Shown: positions 1-10,800 of the stretch, piece by piece
How the letters are laid out: each line of letters starts with the position of its first letter
How positions within the stretch are numbered: position 1 is the first letter of the stretch
Source: Sthenelais limicola
Lineage: Eukaryota; Annelida; Polychaeta; Phyllodocida; Sigalionidae
DNA: 64,000 nucleotides
Direction of reading: 5' to 3'
Assembly (NCBI GenBank): GCA_942159475.1
Contig: OW804094.1
Span: 131,674,755 to 131,738,754, forward strand
Notes under the pieces: generated by a model
Databases searched by the model: none
Told to the model about the DNA's origin: nothing
The model's input: only the letters and a program-made list of their open reading frames with translations
Position numbers and translations under genes: made by a program

Positions 1-1687
1 CGTGAAAAATAGGTCTCCTGTACACTAAATATCCCAGACCAAGACCAAGAGTCATTTTTATACCGTCTGACAAAGTTGATAGATATTTATAAGCGCGTAT
101 TGACATTTCAATTTTCACTGAAAAATCTGCAGTTGAGAGCTCTTTTATGGGTCTAGAAAGGCCCCTAGATGTTAACTATAATATATTTTCTATAGTTTTG
201 ATGCTGTTCTATCGCAAGGGAAACAAGCTACTATTGATTCAGGTTTACAGTTTCATAAGCAAACATTCGATTCGTTGATACACAAAACGCTATTTTAACT
301 TGCCTCACATCATTAAAGGACTGGTAAAACATGAGAAATATTCTACCCTGCAGTATATATAACCCTTTTAAGCCAGCCTTTCTTGAATCATACATCACTT
401 CCTCGGAGGGAATGTCATAGTGGTGGGCAAGCCGATATGAGGAAGTGGCTCCGGCAAGAAAAACATAAAAGCCAAAGCCAGATCAATGATGCATACAAGA
501 GTATGTAGGTTGAGTTGAGCTATATATCCATCTAGCTTCCTGAGATAGATGTAAATTTGGTCAAGTGATGCCACATTATATTTCATATATATCGATAATT
601 ATTTCCGTCGTTGGGCTTAAATAGACCTCTAAACAGAGAGAATGGTACTAGGCGCCCGTAATCGTAAATTCATGCAGGAATCGGGAGGAATCAAGTAACA
701 TAAATTTCCAATTATGGGGTCCGAACCCTTTGTGAACATTATTTCATAATCCGAATCGATGAAAACTAGCATAAACAGACGCTGATTTATGCACCTTGTC
801 ACTAATTGCATTTTGGCACCGGAAGAAATTCCGTATGGTACATGTGCCATATATATGCATGGTTCTGTCATTGCACCCCAGTTATTGCACCTCTCATACA
901 GCTTAGATAATACTATTTTATTCAAACCAGGAGATGAATTTTGATAACGTCGATGATTCAAGACTGATTTATTGTTGCTATTGTTCTAATGGCGTTACTG
1001 TGATTTGTCACTATGCTAGGATATTCATAGTTCTACAGTTCTGGATGACTGCACATGTTAGGAGACCCGATGGCAAACACAGAATAAATGATTCATTAGA
1101 ATAATTAAAAGAGTCTTGAAATGTGATGTGTATTCAATGATGAATAATAATTAAGGATGTTATGATTAACTTAGATACTATTTCATAATGTTACATAACA
1201 TAGGTTCTAGGGTTAGCTAGATCAGGGTCACAGGAGTGGCGTTGATTGGAAGGGCCACAGTAGCCGTTGTTGTCACTTAGGTCTAACGACTAGGAACACT
1301 TACAAGAAGATGGTACGAGATGGAAGATGATTTATTGCTCGAATGGTATTATTAGTAGCGTGCAACGATTAAAAAGATCCTGGTTCATCTCTTCCTTTAC
1401 AGTTTCCTTGTCCCATGTTGTTGCTCTATCACTAGTAGAGCACCGAGTTTCCACAACAAAGGTTAGGGTGTCAGAATATCCCAAATGATTACAAACAACC
1501 CAGACAAAGGTCCAAAATATCACCTTGGGACACGGTGACCCGTTGATACAATCCTTCCCTTAGCCTTGAGTGGTCCCATCTGGCACTATAGTGAGGCATA
1601 ACCCAACTGCAATGATAGTCATCCCAATAAGTAGCAATGATAACGGCAATAATAATAAGGCTTGGGCTTGTAAGAGCAGCTCACTAT
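1..1687. other. No gene recognised
   Basis: AT-rich non-coding sequence. The open frames on both strands are short, lack recognisable protein motifs and have no convincing splice context. The first exon of the receptor gene that begins at 4690 could lie here or further upstream, but no signal-peptide-like frame followed by a donor site was found. Confidence 0.5.
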
Positions 1688-3605
1688 ATTTTTTTTTTTT
1701 GTTTTTTAACGATTTTATTTCAACTGGGGAAGACGTCTCCCAGTAAACCGGGTTATTCCAATGCGCCCAGCTTTTTGGGTAACAGTGATTAAGATTTTTG
1801 CAAGTTAATAAATGATCCGTTAAGTTGGTCAGTTACAAACTCATATGAGGGAATATTTTTAGACAAACAACATATATATTTGGAAAGTATTCATGGGGAT
1901 AGTCACTATCAAGAGTGTGACCCCACTTGTGAGAAGATCATTAATGAACATATCTGAGGACCGTTGTGTAGAGAACAGGAACCAGAGAAATTTAGTGGCT
2001 AAATTGCAAATTATATAATATAGTGAGAAAATAACTCATATGAGAACTCATAAGAGGGAATTTTTTAGGCAAACAACATATATATACTTGGAAAGTATTC
2101 CTGGGGATAGTCACTATTAAAAGTGTGACCCCACTTGTGAGAAGATCATTAATGAACATATCTGAGGACCGTAGTATAAAGTAAGAGAATAAAACCAGGA
2201 TAATCACTGAAAAGTGTGACCTAGTTTTCTGAAGAATTGTGTTACAGAGAGTAATAGTACATTAATCTAAGGTGGAGATTAGCCATTTGCGTTGAAGAGA
2301 TTTAAAGGTCTCAATAGTACCAATGTTTCTGGCACGGGGGGGTAGTTCATTCCAGGTTTTGGCAGTCTTGAAATAAACAGAATTTGAGCCAATTTGAGTT
2401 CTGCATCTAAAAGTTTTTAAAACAGGGGCTGTATTAGCACGAGTATTACGTTGATCATGGTTTACTCTAAAATATGGAGATTGAGCTCTTTTGAAGCCAA
2501 AAAGTTGAAGATGGAAAATTCTTCTGTTGACAAGGTAGGGGATCTCAAGATTTTTATGATTTTCCAATGTAGGCTGGGTAGTATCAACATGTAATATAGA
2601 TCTAAGGACTTTGTTTTGAAGTTTTTGTAACTTGTTGAGATTGCTTTGGTGGGAGTTGTGGTAGACGATGTCTGTGTAGTCAAAATAGGGAAGAATTTTG
2701 CTTTTATAAACCAGGATGGCAGAGTTGTTGGTAAGTAAGTGTCTAATTCTCAGGAAAAGGTAGATTTTATGGGAGATAATCCTAATTAGATTCTTGACAT
2801 GAGGTTGATGGGAAAGTCGATCATCAAGGGTATACCCAAGGTATTTATAACTATGTACTATTTCAAGACTAGTATTGTCGAGAGAAAGGTCAATGATAGG
2901 GTTATTCTTGGATTTGTTAATAAGCATTGATTTAGTTTTAGAAGCATTGATCAGGAAACGGTTGGTGGAGCACCATGAGGAAAGGTTATTAATATCTTCT
3001 TGCATTTTTGTGGTAAGGATTTGGGTGGATTTATCAGATAGGTATAGAACAGTATCATCTGCATATAGTAAGTAATTGCAATGTTTCAGATGGGCTCCAA
3101 GATCATTTATGAAGATCAAAAATAGGAGGGGTCCAAGAATCGAACCCTGGGGTACCCCTGTCTTGACTATAGCAGTGTGAGAAGTAACATTATTAACGAG
3201 AGTTTTTTGTAATCGTAGGGAGAGGTAAGAATGCAACCAGAGGTGCAGATTACCGCGAATTCCAATTTTGTTTAATTTAGCTAGAAGAATTTTGTGATCA
3301 ACCATATCAAAAGCTTTTCGGAAATCGATAAATGTGATAAGGGAGGGAGTTTTCTCTTCAACGGCAAACGATAAATCATCAGTGAGAGTGCTGACAGTGT
3401 TTGTGGTAGATTCACCAGGTAAGAAACCAGCTTGGTGAGGATCAAGAAGTTTATTGGAAGTGAGAAAGTGCAAAATTCTTTTCTGGACTATTTTTTCAAT
3501 CAACTTACTGGGAGTGGGAAGGAGGGAGATAGGGCGATAATTATTGATTTTGTTAATATCACCATTCTTGTATAGTGGAATAACAGGAATAGACCCACAG
3601 TACCC
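1688..3605 (-). mobile_element. Non-LTR retrotransposon (LINE), 5'-truncated
   Basis: A minus-strand LINE copy. Its 3' end is marked by a T-rich run on the plus strand at about 1688-1706, which is the poly(A) tail read backwards, and the rest is the 3' untranslated region plus the last part of ORF2. The 5' boundary is placed near 3600 because the reading frame loses resemblance to reverse transcriptases just upstream of the conserved PLYKNGD segment and meets a stop at about 3636. The endonuclease domain is therefore missing, as is usual for copies truncated during target-primed reverse transcription. No target-site duplication was identified. Family inferred as CR1/Jockey-like from the C-terminal motifs; a phylogeny would be needed to assign it. 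Confidence 0.85.
1838..2205. repeat. Tandem duplication in LINE 3' region (about 207-bp period)
   Basis: Two copies of a roughly 160-bp segment begin at 1838 and 2045. They share the aactcat-agaggg start, the ggaaagtattc-tggggatagtcacta core and the gagaagatcattaatgaacatatctgaggaccgt end with few differences. A weaker third trace follows at about 2200-2250. They lie between the RT frame and the T-rich tail, so they are probably repeats in the element's 3' UTR. Confidence 0.75.
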
Positions 3606-3617
3606 ATGAATTGTCAT
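2262..3617 (-). CDS. Reverse transcriptase, C-terminal part of LINE ORF2 (partial)
   Basis: An uninterrupted 451-codon frame encoding the reverse transcriptase of a non-LTR retrotransposon. Motifs appear in the usual order: NYRPISLLP near residue 26, FIDFRKAFD near 96, GVPQGSILGP near 154, and the catalytic YADD at about 185-188. The protein ends with the AKTWNELPPRAR segment typical of animal LINE ORF2 C-termini. The N-terminal endonuclease is absent and the first methionine is only the first ATG inside the truncated copy, so it is not the natural start. The absence of stops or frameshifts over 1.35 kb suggests a relatively young insertion. It is a fragment and is unlikely to be mobile by itself. 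Confidence 0.9.
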   Translation of the reverse strand: MTIHGYCGSIPVIPLYKNGDINKINNYRPISLLPTPSKLIEKIVQKRILHFLTSNKLLDPHQAGFLPGESTTNTVSTLTDDLSFAVEEKTPSLITFIDFRKAFDMVDHKILLAKLNKIGIRGNLHLWLHSYLSLRLQKTLVNNVTSHTAIVKTGVPQGSILGPLLFLIFINDLGAHLKHCNYLLYADDTVLYLSDKSTQILTTKMQEDINNLSSWCSTNRFLINASKTKSMLINKSKNNPIIDLSLDNTSLEIVHSYKYLGYTLDDRLSHQPHVKNLIRIISHKIYLFLRIRHLLTNNSAILVYKSKILPYFDYTDIVYHNSHQSNLNKLQKLQNKVLRSILHVDTTQPTLENHKNLEIPYLVNRRIFHLQLFGFKRAQSPYFRVNHDQRNTRANTAPVLKTFRCRTQIGSNSVYFKTAKTWNELPPRARNIGTIETFKSLQRKWLISTLD

Positions 3618-4689
3618 TATCTCCCAAATAAGGTTCTACAAAGATGGCCATAATAGGCTGGATTTCCTATCTTGATGGTTTCATATTCCCCCTCCCACCA
3701 ACAGGAGTTTCCATTTAACCCCCTCCCTCGATCATCGAAGGTTACATATTATCCCCTCCCAACTGCATGAGTCTCCGGCCACCCATCCTACGGGCTCAAA
3801 TGAAGGCTAATTACTAGAAATAATTGATTAACAAAGGGGTAAAATACAGATGTCTATGATATATTCACGCTAGATGACCGTTACCGTCAGTATCCATGTT
3901 GTTTAAAGTCACAGAAATCAATGTTAAACAATTAAGAAGTGCTTGGTTATTCAATGACAACATTTTCTGTCTTGTGTTGCCCTTTAACAGGAAGGTACAA
4001 TGTAAGCTATTGCTCTTACATGTGTTGTTTTGAGATGTCTGGAACATTCAATGGAGGATAAATTTTGATTTAAAGCCAATTTCAATTTCATAAAATTAAT
4101 GTCTTATGTCGCCCTAGATCAGCGAGGTACTTGAGCGCAAGTGTATACATACATATGTACGTAGAGATGAAACAATTAACTTTGTGATATAAATGAATAT
4201 TAAATACTAAGTTAAATCAAATAAGTTTAAATAAAAAAACAAGAAACTTCTCACCTTTATCAAATGGTGACGAGAGAGTGGACATGGAACAGGAGTCATT
4301 TGAAAATATTATGTCACCTTTAAAGTCTGTCCTATTGAAGGATCCATTATTGTTCTCGTATCAGTATTCAAGAAATGGTTGTCTCACTGAACCCTTGGCA
4401 TCTCCAACATGGCACGTCCTCAATTTCAGATCAGGATTTGAAACGATAAACATTTTCGAAAGGTCGTCAGCAGACATCGACCGAGTTTCCCCAAGTAAGA
4501 ATGAGAGTCGTGATGCCCTTTGTTCAGTCTCCTAAACAATTATTATGATATCCTCAATAAAGGGCTAATGAGCCTGGAACGTCGGACAATGTGGTACAGA
4601 ATTTGTTGGAAACACGAAAAGAAATCTTCATAAAAATAGAACGACACAATTTAATTAACAGCACTATAAATTCTTTCTTCCCATTTCAG
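3618..4689. other. No gene recognised upstream of receptor exon
   Basis: An 85-codon plus-strand frame at 4278-4535 was considered as the receptor's first exon. It has no hydrophobic signal sequence, and its candidate donor near 4496 was not supported. The polypyrimidine tract and AG at 4675-4689 belong to the acceptor of the exon at 4690. Confidence 0.4.
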
Positions 4690-4876
4690 GCCATCCCTAT
4701 CAGCGGAAAAACAGCTGATACGACAGCTCATGCAAAACTATGCGCAGGTGGGAAAAAACGGGAGACCAGTCCTTAATACTTCAACCATCATGAATGTGAC
4801 TTTTGGACTGGGCCTCATTCAAATGGACCTCGATGAGAAGTACAAAGTCCTCAGGATGAGTATGTGGAGCAGATAT
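4690..4876 (+). CDS. nAChR-type subunit: exon with N-terminal ligand-binding domain
   Basis: Acceptor ttcccatttcag at 4689, donor gtaagt at 4877. It encodes the first beta strands of the extracellular domain (EKQLIRQL helix, NTST and NVTF glycosylation sites, then [16 protein letters not shown]). It ends on a codon boundary and joins in frame to the [10 protein letters not shown] exon at 8083. Confidence 0.9.
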
Positions 4877-7800
4877 GTAAGTTTGATTCATTTTTTACGA
4901 TTTTATCCTCTTTATACTAATATGATAGACCCAAAACTGTATAATCTACTGTCTTAAGTGTGTACATGTCATTATTGTCAACTTTTTATTAGACAGCAAC
5001 AGAGCGGATTTTCTCATGTGTTGCCTCTTGTTGAATTAATGATATATCAATTAAGAAGATTTGATACTTATATTTTAAGATTGAAAATAACCACATAGCG
5101 ATCTATATACGTGGAGTGGAAAGTTCAACATTGAGAACTTCCTGTTCCACTGCCTGCCTCTGATAAGAGATGACGTGATGACAAAAATGAGCTAGAATAA
5201 TATTACTGTTAAAAAGGAGTGCTTGGAAGGCGCGAGGAACACAACACTGAGTCATGTCCCGCCTTAAAATGCTCTCTGGTCCATTGATTACGTATTGTTA
5301 GTGACATGTTTTTTTAAAACCTTTTTGACTCCTGATGATGCGGAAAGACAATTAGATTTGGGTCTTTGAGAGTATCTTGCTTGTGAAATGCCACGATGAG
5401 CCCGTGTTTCCTCATCGTTTTCAACGACCTTAGTAATGCCACATTGTAATATTGTTCTGAAATAAGGTATTTACTATGTTTTAAGGTGTGATAAGAGAAT
5501 CCTTTTGTTCCAGGGGGAAAAAGTCTGAGAACCGCCAAATGGTGACAGGACCTTTCCCCCATGGATCTTAATCCATAAATATACTGCCTTTGTTCTAGTT
5601 TCTGATCAGCCAACTCAATTGAACATGAAAAAAAAAGTTAGTTGTGATGGCATGCCTACAAGAATTATGAGATTAGACATTTTATATATTTGGTATAGTG
5701 TTAACTTAAGATTTCTGTTGGGCGATGTTGAACTGTATTTTTATCCTCTTTTTCCCTTAAATTTCGATTATTTGAGACGATTGGTGAAGGCGAATTGTAC
5801 ATTTTCTTGCGACATATTCCTTTACAACTGCTATCTCTTATATCAAGCTACGATGTCTATATAGCTAACCGCATGAATCCTCATGCAACGTCATAGTCTT
5901 CAGCCCTTCATCTATGATAATGATATTGACGTTTATAATAGGATGGGATTCCCTTGTTCCAACACTCTAGGCACAGCTTCCATTAAAGGTACGCTTTACC
6001 CAGCCTCAGGAATGCAATATCTGAAATAATGACCAATAAAAAGAAGCGGGGATAGTAAGACTGTTGAATCAACATCCCTCAGGATGTAATCATGGCCAGG
6101 AAAATGAGAGTGGCATTTTATGTCTCTAGTCATGATAAAGAAGGAGAAGCATGCAATACCGATCTGGAGTGGGTTGGGGGTCTAAACAAACATACAACCC
6201 TAAAGGCGGCATGCAGTAACGATGTTGATCCCCATAATATTGCATTTACCTAACGGTATGCAAAAAATGGCAATAGAAATGGGAATATCATATCACCTAT
6301 GAGTACTGGTGGATCTATAAGCTATCAATAAAATCCACACGTTGGACCACTAAATGCCCTACAGAACTGTTATGTAACATTATGCTCAACCTAAATACAT
6401 TTATATTTATTATTAATTCCTATGGGTTGTGTAATAGTGCAGGTGTTTTTAGTGCACTACGGGAATATTTAAGTTTAAAGAGCTTGGTCATTCGTCATTC
6501 AGTTGCAATTATTTTGACTGTAAGAACATAAATAAAAAGACGGCGAGAGGAACATAATCTGTTCAAGAGCCGTATGTTGATTATAAAAAGAACCAGATTC
6601 TGTACGGTAAGTAAAGCGCTTCCGTTTGACCCACCTTCTCATACAGTTTTCCCCCTGTAGGCAAGGTCTGTCATTAAGCTGCTAAGGTGGGCCGCAATTA
6701 GCGTATCATCTTTCAGAGTTCTTATGGCGTCCTTATATCAAGCGAATGACCATGGCTAATGATAATGTCTTCCCATGGTATTTGCCTTGACGCCTCTTTA
6801 CAGCAAACATTAATTTCCTCTCTAAGACATTAACACGAGGACGTGTACCCCAAAGGTATTGCTATTCCATACGATATAATATTTATTACACTGGATGTCC
6901 TTCAGATGCTCGGGGACGTAGGGTACTAATTCTTGCTCCATGGCCGTTTATAAGTCCCTTTAATGAGACAAGACAAACTAGAGCTAAAACCTTAGACAAT
7001 ATTCCTTCAAGTTATAGGAGATTTTGTTCATCAAGCTAAAGGAAAAACCGTATAGGTTTTTAAATTCTCATTTTAACCTCTTTATTTGTACTTTTAACTA
7101 TCATCTTCAGAATGCATACAGTTTCTTACCTATTTTGTAGTACAGTGTCTGATCCCTCGTCGAGCTGATCTAGCATACATGTGGTTAGACTCATTTACAG
7201 GCACAACGGTAATGGTACAAAAATCCTAACGCTTTTCCAATATTGACAAACCGGTTGATAGATTTTCTGTTTGACATGATGGCCGATATATCAAGTCCTA
7301 TTATGTGTATTAGTGAGAATCAACTCGCCTTAGGTTTGTATCTCTAAATGATTGGCAATATGTCATTGTAATATTGGTCTTGGAATAAATATATAAATAA
7401 ATATATTATGGCATTTACTTTTTTAAAGAACCGTGGTTGAAACTCTGCGCGTAAATGTTCGTCTTAAAATAGCAATTTTTTCAAACAATTCTTAAATACT
7501 AATCCATTCAAGAACATTCCTTTACAAACTTTCTCAAAAGGTGTGGTTATTACTGTCATAAAACCGAAGATTTCAATCACGCCCCTTTCATTTACATGAG
7601 AATTCAATGAAGGATTTGTTAAGAAACATTTGAAAAGAGTGGACAGGCTGACTGGAATCCCGACGGTCTCTCTTCTAAATAATTGAAAGTTTTTCTTGCG
7701 TGACAATTATAGTTCTTTGGGCGAAAGGGGAAATTACTTGGTGTTTTAGTTTGCCCATATTCTGCGACCTTTCTCCTGAAGGAAGTAGGGAGCACCAAGG

Positions 7801-10800
7801 GACCGTTTCTGAAGACGAATATTTTGGTTGATCAGCAATAAAGGGAATTCTTTAGGTGTCAAATATAAAGAACAATTGAGTGTGTTTTGTATGTTTTGAT
7901 ATAGCAGAGATGTCTATCAATGGATACATATATATGCTACTGATATATTAGCACTATCTTTGGCCGGTTAATCGATGAATAGCGATATTTATCTAGGATG
8001 GGGAAAAACTAGAGAAACTGTTCATTCGAAATGTTCGTTCAAAGTAAGTCTCATCTAATCATTGCCTTCCTTATTGATTCAGCAATGGCGGGACGAGTAC
8101 TTGATGTGGGATCCAGAGGACTATGGGAATCTCACAAAGGTCCGAGTCACATCAAGCCTCATATGGTTGCCTGATATCATGCTTTATAACTCGTAAGTAC
8201 ATATCTTGTTCTCTTTCGTACAGCTTCATGTACATGGGAAATCCATTATAAAGTTACACTCTGAGTATACCAAGGTCAAACACTAAAGATGTTTTACGTT
8301 TTGTGCTGCATAGTCATCTAACCCATCTAAAAGTCATTTGGCGAAGGTCTTGGAAGAGTTTGTCCTGTTCCTTTTCCTACAAAGCTTCATAATTTAAGTT
8401 CACATCTATATTTAGGAGATCCATGCAGCGAAATCCTTTCCTGTGGATGCTTCATTTTAGACAATTTTTTAAAAATAAATTATTGTAATAGATGAGAATT
8501 CAGCGTTAATCCTTTTATACATTTCAAATAGGTTCCTCTTTGTTTATGGGAGGGGCTTACGCTAAAGATTAGTTTACAAATTATTTGGAACTGTTTTTAA
8601 GCATAGTCTTAGCCTAGTGGAAGCCTAGACATGTTCGATGTTAGTGCAAGTCCCAACTCTTCTGCTCAGCTAAAGCTACGCTTACAATACGTTTCTTAAT
8701 CTTAACATTAAGTATGCCTTTAATGTACCAGTGGAGCCCTGCCTTTAGTTTACGTCGTATGGTCAGGACCACTTGGAAGTTTTTCAAATGTCAACAATCC
8801 TAGCAGAAATCCCTTTTTTTTTCATTTCATTTACAGGCCAAATCATTAATTTACAGAATCAATAAGTTACAAAAGACGCGGTTGTCGTTTGAAGACTTTT
8901 GAATGAATAGGTTTTGAAATAATTCCCATTGAAAATATAAAAACTGGGATAACCATGGAATATGATATATTGCCAAATAAGAATCTTCGAATCGGCGGAA
9001 ATTAATCCAGCTTGAAAGATATAAGGAGACTTTGTAATGCAAATGCTTTAATGAGAAGTCAACAAAACCCAAAAATGTTCATATTCGTCATAAAAGGTGG
9101 TCATAAAAGTCCATGATCTTTCTATTCATATTTCGTTTACATCATATACAAGCAACAATTTACCTTTTTCTAAGACACAGTTTCATGCAGTGTCATTTTA
9201 TACCAGCAGTTTTACTAGCTATATTTCCTTTACATCTTATGTGCTGCAATTTACCCTATACTATTCTAAGATAGTGTCATGCAGTGTTGTTTCATACTAG
9301 CCAGATCTCTTTTACAACTTATGTGCTACAATTTACCTCATTCTTAGACCTAGTTTCATGCAGTGTTGTTTTGTATACCCATAGATTCACTAGCCAGATT
9401 TCCTTTACATCTTACATGCTACAATTCACCTCCTTCATAGACACAGTTTCATGCAGTGTTGCTTTATTCCAATAAATTCACTAGCTAGATTCCCTTTACT
9501 CCTTACAGGCTACAAATAACTTAATTCGTAGACCGAGTTTCAGAGGCATGTCAAGATACTTGGTGCGCCAATGCTCTTCTCTGCTTGGATAGGGGCCCGC
9601 GGGGCCACCAAGAAAGTGGGGGCCCCGGGGGGGCCTCCTGGGAACGTTTTTGGATCGGGGTGCCAAATTCTGCCTAAACACCCCCAGGGCCCCATATATT
9701 CATGATTATATACCTACCGCGGCCCCGCAGGGCCCCTCCTCAAACTTGAATATTTTTAAACATTTTAAACAATTAAAAACTTAAATCACCATTCTAAATG
9801 ACAATTTTGTGTGGTTCTTTGGTGGAATGAAATACATGGATTGATAACAATGCTTATTATAACCCTAACCTTAAACCTTAAATTAGTTGTCCTAAGTCAG
9901 TGTAGGTAATAGAGACTAATATAAATGTATTTTATTAATTAAATTTTGAAATTAATTAACATTTTTAGTTTATATGGCGGGGGCCGCCGGGGCCATGGAT
10001 TGATAACAATGCTTATTATAACCCTAACCCTAACCTTAAATTAGTTGTCCTAAGTCAGTGTAAAATTGGGGCCCCAACACCCCCATCTACGTTTGAGTGC
10101 AAGAATGGTGTCTTTGGGGGCCCCACAGGGGCCCGTGATTATTGTGTTTCTTGGGGGGGGGGGCGCCAAATGTTAGAGTGAGAGTCAGCTTGTCTAGTAT
10201 CTTGACGTATAAGGAGTTTCATGCAGTGTTGTTTCATACCTGCAGTTTCCCTGGCCAGATTACCTTTAAAACTTATGTACTACAATTTATCTGATTCTTA
10301 GACTTAATTTCATGCAGTGTTGTTGTGTATACCCCAGATTCCCTTGCCCGATTTCCTTTACATCCTACATGCTACAATTTACCTCGTTCTTAGACCTAGT
10401 TTCATGCAGTGTTGCTTTACATCTTACCTGCTACAATTTGCCTCATTCTTTGACCTAGTTTCGTGCAGTGTTGCTTTATTCCAGTAGGTTTACTACCCTG
10501 ATTTCCTTTCCTTATGTGCTACAATTTACCTCTTTCTTAGACACAGTTTCATGCATGGAGTATTGCTTTATTCTAGTAGGTTTACCAGCCAGATTTTCTT
10601 TACATCTTGCATGCTACAATTTACCTGATTCTTAGACCTAGGTTCATGCAGTGTTGTTCCTACCTGCAGTTTCTCTGGCCAGGTTTCCTTTACATCTTAC
10701 ATGCTACATTTACCTCATTCTTAGACACAGTTTCATCCAGTGTTGCTTTATTCCCGTAGATTCACGTATATTCCAGTAGACTTAATTTGACCAAGATTTT

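Noticed and set aside
4278..4535. 85-codon frame as the receptor's signal-peptide exon
   Set aside because: No hydrophobic leader, several charged residues at the start, and no donor in the phase required by the exon at 4690.
9496..9681. Arginine/proline-rich minus-strand frame
   Set aside because: Created by GC-rich low-complexity sequence at the edge of the transposon-like insertion; no family motif.
9850..10050. A chromosome end or fusion point
   Set aside because: Only a few CCCTAA-like hexamers in two short duplicated blocks inside a mobile element, with ordinary sequence on both sides.
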